Source: an uncultured Clostridia bacterium (lineage in GTDB: Bacteria; Bacillota; Clostridia; Christensenellales; Aristaeellaceae). From it: a DNA stretch of 64,000 nucleotides. The notes below the pieces were generated by a model. The model did not search any database. It saw nothing but the letters and a program-made list of their open reading frames with translations, and was not told the origin of the DNA. Every line of letters starts with the position of its first letter. The first letter of the stretch is position 1. Below are positions 57,690 to 64,000 of the stretch, one piece after another. The stretch is taken from contig CANQKI010000004.1 in assembly GCA_947624355.1 (NCBI GenBank), positions 1-64,000 on the forward strand. Reading direction: 5' to 3'. A program made the translations under genes and the position numbers.

Positions 57690-58232
57690 TTACTTGCCGA
57701 AGTACCGGTTCAGCAGGCCCTCGAAAGCCTTGCCGTGGCGGGCCTCGTCCCGGGCCATTTCGTGCACGGTGTCATGAATGGCGTCCAGGCCCAGGGCCTT
57801 GGCCTTCTTGGCCAGTTCGGTCTTGCCCATGGTGGCGCCGTTTTCGGCTTCCACGCGGACGGTCAGATTTTCTTTGGTGGAATCGGAGACCACTTCGCCC
57901 AGGAGCTCAGCGAACTTGGCGGCATGCTCGGCCTCTTCATAAGCGGCCTTTTCCCAGTACAGGCCGATTTCGGGATAGCCTTCCCGATGGGCCACCCGGG
58001 CCATGGCCAGGTACATGCCCACTTCGGTGCACTCGCCGTTGAAATTGGCGCGGAGGCCTTCCTTGATTTCTTCCGGCACTTCCTTGGCCACGCCGACCAC
58101 ATGCTCGGCAGCCCAGGTCCTGCCCTCTTCCTGCTTCACAAAGGCGCTGGCGGGCGCTTTGCACACGGGGCACTTTTCGGGGGGTTCGGGACCTTCATAC
58201 ACGTAACCGCAGACTTTGCAAACCCATTTCAT
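57690..58232 (-). CDS. Reverse-type rubrerythrin (N-terminal rubredoxin domain)
   Basis: [31 protein letters not shown] then ferritin-like four-helix residues ([49 protein letters not shown]...[16 protein letters not shown]). Confidence 0.93.
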   Translation of the reverse strand: MKWVCKVCGYVYEGPEPPEKCPVCKAPASAFVKQEEGRTWAAEHVVGVAKEVPEEIKEGLRANFNGECTEVGMYLAMARVAHREGYPEIGLYWEKAAYEEAEHAAKFAELLGEVVSDSTKENLTVRVEAENGATMGKTELAKKAKALGLDAIHDTVHEMARDEARHGKAFEGLLNRYFGK

Positions 58233-58422
58233 CGTTCTGATCCTCCATTTGTATGATATTCGCCGGTTGCCCGGCAGGGGAACGCAGGAAGATTATATCC
58301 CGTTTGGGAACCGTGAAACGCCCGCGCCCGTCCTTTCCGTAAATTTTTTTGGAAAAAGGCCATTCAAACCCCGTCCGGGCATTTTCCCGGACGATCACGG
58401 ACAGGCGCGGCACACGCCTTCA

Positions 58423-58833
58423 TCAGATAAAGTATTTTTTCATGAATTCCGGGGCGACCGCGTCGTCCACATTGACGCTGAGCACGAAATTGACGTTGTG
58501 CTTTTCGCTCATGGCCTCCAGCCGCTGGAAGAAGTTTTCGGTGTTTTCGGCCTCGGTCTTGACGAGCTTCATGAACGCGTCCACAAAAATCACGCTGATA
58601 TCGAAATTCTGGGCCAGCATCCCGCAAAGGAAGCCGAAGAACATTTCCGGGCTGTCCGAGCCGTACTCGCCCGCGTTGACAAAGCGGACTTCGTGCCGCA
58701 GGTCGAACATATAGCGGTTATCGTCGTCCACAAAGATGACGTCGCCCTTATGCTCTTTGATGGCGGCGTTGGCCATATCCAGAATGCGCTTGGTCTTGCC
58801 CGAACCTTTTTTGCCGTGGATGATCTGTATCAT
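58423..58833 (-). CDS. Small P-loop ATP-binding protein of unknown function
   Basis: MIQIIHGKKGSGKTKRILDMANAAIKEHKGDVIFVDDD...; Walker A GKKGSGKT, Walker B-like ISVIFVD; SD AAAGGGAGG upstream of ATG 58833. Confidence 0.75.
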   Translation of the reverse strand: MIQIIHGKKGSGKTKRILDMANAAIKEHKGDVIFVDDDNRYMFDLRHEVRFVNAGEYGSDSPEMFFGFLCGMLAQNFDISVIFVDAFMKLVKTEAENTENFFQRLEAMSEKHNVNFVLSVNVDDAVAPEFMKKYFI

Positions 58834-58951
58834 GGAGAAGACCTCCCTTTCCATATTCGGTATATCCATTATAACTGATTCTTTCCAAAATTACCAGCTT
58901 TATTTTTCCCGGCGGCGAAAAAACAAAATTCCGACATTTTTCCGCCGTTTT

Positions 58952-61900
58952 TCATTCTTTTTGGCCGATTTTTGTCAGCAGCTCGTCAAACTTCATTTCC
59001 GCCATCCGGCGACTGGTTTGCGGGCTGCGGCCCGCGTCCTTCCGGCAGATGGCCGCATAATCGCAGGTATCGCAGGGGCCGCGGCCGTCTCCGGAGCAGA
59101 GGGGCGCGGCGGCGATTTCGCCCTTCCGCATACGCTCCGCCATCTGCTCGGCCGTTTTCAGGGCGTGTCCGATAAGGGTTTTCATTTCCTCCAGGGAGGC
59201 CAGCATGGCCCGCTTGTCAAAATCCCCATTTGCCGTGACGGTTTTGGGCAGGGTAAGGGGCGGCTCGGCAGCGTCCATTTTTTTGAGGACGGCCGCGTCT
59301 TTCAGCATGACCCCCCGCAGGCTCAGGGCCCGGGCCAGGGCGTCCTCGATATCCGCCGTTTCCCTGGCGTCGGGCAGCAGCGGGTCGGCCACATGCATGT
59401 AAAACGCCCCGGCGGGCGCGGCCCCCTCTTCCATGGAGAGGGCGGCCTGCAGGTACAAAAGCAATTGCAGCTGCGCGCCCCAGAAAATCCGGGCGGCGTT
59501 CAGCTTTTCATTGCCCGATTTGTAATCCACCACCCGAAGGTACACGCCCTCGTCCCCTTCATAGCGGTCGATGCGGTCGATAATGCCCCGGACAAACACC
59601 CGACTGCCGTCCGAAAGCGTCAGTTCGATGGGCGGAATGCCCCCCGCATAGCCAAAGCGCACCTCGGCGCTTTGCGTGGAGAAGGCGCTGACCCGGGCGC
59701 CCCGGGTAAATGTCCAGGCCACGCGTTTGAGCACCCGGCGGTACTTTTCCCCAAGGGCTTTCATCCTGGCGCTGTCCCCCATGACGCCGGACAGGAGCTG
59801 CTCAAAGAGCGGCCCCGCCGCCTTATCCACCGCCGCGTCGCAGGTTTTCCTGTCGATCTTCGGCCAGGAAGGAATGCCGGGCAGCATCCGGGTAAACCCT
59901 TCCAGGGCGCTGTGATAGAAATTGCCCGCGTCGATGGGCGTCAGCGTCCATTCCTTCCGGGGCTGGGGAGAAAGCCCCTGCTCCACAAAATGCCGGTACG
60001 GACACACGGCGAAGCTCTCCAGCCGGCTGACCGACATGATGTTTTCCATAAACAGCGCGTGGGTCACCTCCCGGGGCAGGGCAGGCGCGTCCGGCTCCGG
60101 GGAAAAGGCCGTGCAAAGCGCCCGGGCCTGATCCTTCGTTTCGGGGGCGGCGCTCAGGTATTTCCATGCTTCCAGCCAGGTCCCTTCCAGCAGCCCTTCC
60201 CGCATCTGCGCCCCCAGGGCGTCCAGGGCAGGGCCGGGAGCCAGGGGCAGCCGGGCGGCCGACCGCTGGCTTACGCCGCCCTCCTCCACCAGGGCGGGAA
60301 ACAGCCGGCGGATGTGGGACAGCCCCGAAAACGGGCGCAGGGAGCCGCCGTCCTGGGTGGCCTGGGAGCGGGTCAGGTACAGGTATTCCAGCGGCGCGGC
60401 CAGGGCCTTCCACACGTCCAGCCGGGCCAGGCTGTCCTTCCCGTCGCCGGACAGGGCAAGGTACGCGTGCAGCGCCCGCTGGGCCGCCTCCTGCTCCACG
60501 TCGCTGAGCAGGGCGGCAGCGTCGCTGCCGATGAGCCCGTCCGTCATGTTCATGAAAAACAGCGCCCGGGGCCGCCCCAGGGGCAGCGAACCCACCCGGC
60601 CGCACATGACCGCGTCCGCCGCCGGAGGCAGGGAGGACAATTCGCAGGCCTCCAGCCCGGCCTCCAGCCAATTGGCCAGCTGGCCCGCCGTTACCCGCGT
60701 GCCGGACAAAAGGGCATGGGCCTGGGACAGAAGCTGCATCATGGCGTCCCACACCTGCCGCGCCTGCACGGCCTGGGCGGGGAGGTCCCGCGCCGTCAAT
60801 TGCTCCTGCTCCCGCTGCAGGGTTTCATACACGCCGGTATCCCGCAGATATTCAAACACCGCCCGCAGGCTGTCCTCCGCGTCGGGAGCGGCCCTCAGCG
60901 CTTCGCGCAGGTTCTCCAGCGGAGTTATGAGGCGGGCCCGCGGTTCTTCAAGCCCGGCCCGCTCCTCCGCGCTGCCTCGGGTAAAGGGCGCGCGCCACAT
61001 CCTGCCCCGGACGCCGTAAGCCAGCAGATAGTTTTCCAGCTGCCAGCATTCGTTTTCCGTAAGGGGGGCATAGCCGGATTTCAGCAGGGAAAGCATGCTT
61101 TCCGCATCATAATTGCCCGCAACCGCCCGCAGGGCGCTGACCAGCAGCCTGGGCGCGCCGTGGCGCAGGGCGGGCAGCTTCCGGGCCACATACGCTGGAA
61201 TCCGGTAGCTTTCCAGCACGGTATCCAGCACGCCCGCAAAACCCTCGTCCCCCAGCACCACGGCCATTTCCCCGAAAGCGACGCCCCGCTCGTGCAGCAG
61301 CACCATTTCCTGGGCGGCAAAGTGCGCCTCGAAATAAGGATTGGGCGCGGCGTAAAGGCGGATCCGGTCGCAGGGACCGGGCCAGGGCGTTCCCGGCGTA
61401 TGCAGATATTGTTCGGCAAGGTGGGCCAATTGCGGATGCCGGTCCGGATATTCGGGAGGCAACAGGGTCATTTTGCACGGAATGCCCGCGTCCTCCGCTT
61501 CCTTCTGCAACCGGGCGGCGCTTTCCCGCACGGGAGCGAAGCCTTCATCCTCCCCCAGCACGATCAGCGCCAGCGTTTCCCGGCTTTCGGCGGCCATGGC
61601 CAACAGCAGCCGGTTCATCTGCCCCGTGAACACGTCAAAACCGAACACCGCCGCCCGGGCGTCCCGGAAAAGGCCCGTACCCGGCAGCTTTTGAAGCACG
61701 TCGTCCAGTACGTCCTCCCCGTCCACGAACTGCCCGGCCAATTGCGCTTCGTACCGGGCGTAAATCAGCGCGAGGTCGGCAAATTTATCGTGCGCCGCGC
61801 CCTCGTCCATGGATTTGGCGTATTCCGTCAGCTGCTCCGGCGTGACGCCGGCTCGCTTGAAATCGGCAATCAATGCGCCGATGCGCTGGATGAACCCCTG

Positions 61901-62221
61901 CTTTTCGGCGGCGCTTTCGTAATAACGAAGGGATTTCCGGCACTGCAGCAGCGTCCGGGCCAGGGCCAGCTGCTTGCCCCGGGCGTCGATGCGCACGCGG
62001 CCGTCCTCCCCCGCCTCGGCCAGCACCCGTTCGGTGAGCCGGGAAGGAGAAAGCACCTCCAGGTCAAAAAAACCGGGGGCGTTCAGGGCGTCGATGAGCT
62101 CCCGCTCGGTCTGCAGCGTATATTGTTCGGGCACGATAACGATCATCCGCCCGCCCTGCCCGGCCGCCCCGGCCAGGCGGCGGCGAAGGGTGTCGCCGTT
62201 CCCGCCGATAATGTGCAGCAT
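58952..62221 (-). CDS. addB: AddB (RexB-like) helicase-nuclease subunit with C-terminal Fe-S nuclease domain
   Basis: MLHIIGGNGDTLRRRLAGAAGQGGRMIVIVPEQYTLQTERELIDAL; nuclease motif YLRVVDYKSGNEKLN; C-terminal cysteines CSGDGRGPCDTCDYAAICRKD. Confidence 0.92.
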   Translation of the reverse strand: MLHIIGGNGDTLRRRLAGAAGQGGRMIVIVPEQYTLQTERELIDALNAPGFFDLEVLSPSRLTERVLAEAGEDGRVRIDARGKQLALARTLLQCRKSLRYYESAAEKQGFIQRIGALIADFKRAGVTPEQLTEYAKSMDEGAAHDKFADLALIYARYEAQLAGQFVDGEDVLDDVLQKLPGTGLFRDARAAVFGFDVFTGQMNRLLLAMAAESRETLALIVLGEDEGFAPVRESAARLQKEAEDAGIPCKMTLLPPEYPDRHPQLAHLAEQYLHTPGTPWPGPCDRIRLYAAPNPYFEAHFAAQEMVLLHERGVAFGEMAVVLGDEGFAGVLDTVLESYRIPAYVARKLPALRHGAPRLLVSALRAVAGNYDAESMLSLLKSGYAPLTENECWQLENYLLAYGVRGRMWRAPFTRGSAEERAGLEEPRARLITPLENLREALRAAPDAEDSLRAVFEYLRDTGVYETLQREQEQLTARDLPAQAVQARQVWDAMMQLLSQAHALLSGTRVTAGQLANWLEAGLEACELSSLPPAADAVMCGRVGSLPLGRPRALFFMNMTDGLIGSDAAALLSDVEQEAAQRALHAYLALSGDGKDSLARLDVWKALAAPLEYLYLTRSQATQDGGSLRPFSGLSHIRRLFPALVEEGGVSQRSAARLPLAPGPALDALGAQMREGLLEGTWLEAWKYLSAAPETKDQARALCTAFSPEPDAPALPREVTHALFMENIMSVSRLESFAVCPYRHFVEQGLSPQPRKEWTLTPIDAGNFYHSALEGFTRMLPGIPSWPKIDRKTCDAAVDKAAGPLFEQLLSGVMGDSARMKALGEKYRRVLKRVAWTFTRGARVSAFSTQSAEVRFGYAGGIPPIELTLSDGSRVFVRGIIDRIDRYEGDEGVYLRVVDYKSGNEKLNAARIFWGAQLQLLLYLQAALSMEEGAAPAGAFYMHVADPLLPDARETADIEDALARALSLRGVMLKDAAVLKKMDAAEPPLTLPKTVTANGDFDKRAMLASLEEMKTLIGHALKTAEQMAERMRKGEIAAAPLCSGDGRGPCDTCDYAAICRKDAGRSPQTSRRMAEMKFDELLTKIGQKE

Positions 62222-62329
62222 ACGCTTTCCTCCCCCGTTTTTTCTTTATGCTATCACAAATCGCAAAAAAAGAAAAGCGCCGGGCGTGGCGCTTTTTCGG
62301 AAATTTCGCGGTGAATGGGAAACCGGTGC

Positions 62330-63481
62330 CTATGCGATTCCCGTCACCATGGCCGTGACGATGAGGATGGCCAGGAAGCCGAAATTCAGCAGGGAGAACC
62401 GGAGCAGATAATATCCCGCCTGGCCCCGGTAATGGGCGGTGAATTCCCGGAAGGTGATCAGGCTGGCCAGAGAAGCGATAATCGTCCCCGCGCCGCCGAT
62501 ATTGACCCCCACCAGCAGGGCGGGGTAATTCTCCGTGAACCGGGAAAGCAGAATCGCCGAGGGCACGTTGCTGATGCACTGGCAGGAAAACACCGCCGTC
62601 AGCAGCGTGTTTTTTTCAAGCAGTGCAGAAAAGAAATCCCGCACCGGGGCCAGGCGGCTCATGTTGCCCGAAAAAATGAAGAAACACACGAAGGTGCCCA
62701 GCAGCCCGTAATCCACCATGCGCAGGGCTTTCCGGTCCAGGATAAGCAGGCCGGCAATCACGATACCCATCACCAGCCAGATAGGCAGCACCCGGAACAC
62801 CATCAGAATGGTGGCGGCAAAAAGAAGCAGGTACAGCGCCGTCCGACCCTTGGGCAGGGTGTCGTCGCCCCTGTCGGTAATGCGCATGGAATGATAGGGG
62901 ATCAGGAAGCAGCAGGCCGTGGCCAACACCATGGCCACCGCGAAGGGCACGGCCATGATGCGCATGAATTCGCCCGTGGGAATATTGAAATAGGCGTACA
63001 GATACAGATTCTGCGGGTTGCCGAACGGCGTCAGCATGCCGCCCAGGTTGGCAGCCAGGTTCTGCAATATAAACACGATGGCCACGTCTTCCTTCCGCCC
63101 GGCGGTGGAGAACACGAAATAGCCCAGGGGCAGGAAGGTAATCAGCGCCATATCGTTGGCGATGAGCATGGAGCCGATGAACGTAATGTAAATCAGCGCC
63201 ACGGCGGCCATGCGGGAATTGCCCGTCAGCTGGATGATGCGCCGGGCCAGGATGGAGAAAAAGCGGATGTTTTTGAGCGCGCACACCACCGCCAGCGTGC
63301 CAAACAGGCAGCAGAGCGTTTTCACGTCGAAATAGCCCAGGTATTCCCCGTCCGGCGGCACCAGAAAAGCCGAAACCAGTGCGGCGCAAAAAGCGATGAC
63401 CAGCACGGCGTTCTTTCGGATAAATGCCAGGATGCGCCCCTTCCCCGGGCGCATGGATTGCTGCGCGGCGGCGTCCGCCAT
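62330..63481 (-). CDS. SLC13/ArsB-like anion transporter (CitMHS superfamily)
   Basis: Multi-TM protein: FIGSMLIANDMALITFLPLGYFV, LAANLGGMLTPFGNPQNLYLYAYF, CQCISNVPSAILLSRFT. Confidence 0.85.
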   Translation of the reverse strand: MADAAAQQSMRPGKGRILAFIRKNAVLVIAFCAALVSAFLVPPDGEYLGYFDVKTLCCLFGTLAVVCALKNIRFFSILARRIIQLTGNSRMAAVALIYITFIGSMLIANDMALITFLPLGYFVFSTAGRKEDVAIVFILQNLAANLGGMLTPFGNPQNLYLYAYFNIPTGEFMRIMAVPFAVAMVLATACCFLIPYHSMRITDRGDDTLPKGRTALYLLLFAATILMVFRVLPIWLVMGIVIAGLLILDRKALRMVDYGLLGTFVCFFIFSGNMSRLAPVRDFFSALLEKNTLLTAVFSCQCISNVPSAILLSRFTENYPALLVGVNIGGAGTIIASLASLITFREFTAHYRGQAGYYLLRFSLLNFGFLAILIVTAMVTGIA

Positions 63482-63648
63482 GTTTCTCCCCTCGATCCCC
63501 TCAAATGCCTTTGGAAACCTTCGCTATCATAGGCGCGTTTTCGTTCCCTGTCAAGCGGTTTTGAAACATTTTTCCGGACAATTCCGCCCTTTGCCCTTGA
63601 TTTTTTCCCGCCATGCCCCTATCCTGGAAACCGTGGAGGCGATGAAAA

Positions 63649-63975
63649 ATGGCAAAACTGGAAAGAACGCTGAACGGTTCCTTTGACCAGATTCTGCACA
63701 GAATCGAAAGCGGCATCATGGGCGGCAGCATCTCCGCGTCCCTGGAGGCCAAAAGCGATTTCAGCCAGGCTGGCGCCCGCTGCGCCGTGCGGGTGTTCGA
63801 GCGGTACAGCTATATGGGCAATAACCGGGTGAGCCTGAGCGTGACCCTGTTTCAGGCGGGCGACGGGCCCGTGTATCTCTCCGCCATCGCGTCAGGCGGC
63901 AGCCAGGCCGTGTTCTTCAAAATCAATACCTTCGGCGAGGAAGCGTTTCTGGACAAGCTGCGGGAAATTCTGTAA
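63649..63975 (+). CDS. DUF6054-like small conserved protein
   Basis: MAKLERTLNGSFDQILHRIESGIMGGSISASLEAKSDF...; complete ORF at window end. Confidence 0.6.
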   Translation: MAKLERTLNGSFDQILHRIESGIMGGSISASLEAKSDFSQAGARCAVRVFERYSYMGNNRVSLSVTLFQAGDGPVYLSAIASGGSQAVFFKINTFGEEAFLDKLREIL

Positions 63976-64000
63976 GAGATTCGTACAAAGGGGAACGATC

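Noticed and set aside
58736-62314. Long plus-strand ORF of 1192 aa
   Set aside because: Antisense to addB; no domain-like motifs, His/Gln/Gly-rich low-information translation typical of shadow ORFs in GC-rich coding DNA.

Overview
This 64 kb window is a gene-dense, fairly GC-rich segment of a spore-forming Firmicute (Clostridia-like) chromosome. It carries Spo0A, SpoIVB, a complete F-type ATP synthase operon, SecG, AddB, an ABC-F protein and a reverse rubrerythrin. Much of the rest is carbohydrate uptake and processing: an Lpl-type importer next to nagB; a GH105 / AraC-sensor / importer locus; a ~13 kb minus-strand operon with two importers flanking three membrane-associated proteins (beta-propeller/TPR, Yip1-like, DUF5696-like); an importer with its own ATPase divergent from galE and a NahK-like kinase; and several esterases. 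The strongest candidate for an undescribed system is a leader region upstream of an ABC exporter half-transporter (55678-55792). It has an 8-codon leader ORF (MVKRRISF) with a strong SD and four mutually exclusive pairing segments, the last of which sequesters the exporter SD, as in erm-type translational attenuators. Other leads are a degenerate Spo0A paralog in a ThrE-type exporter operon, a two-carboxylate Na+-type c-subunit, sugar-binding proteins without a lipobox, permeases with extra N-terminal ectodomains, and a chagasin-like domain fused to three repeats. All calls are from reading the sequence and supplied translations; no database search was run.
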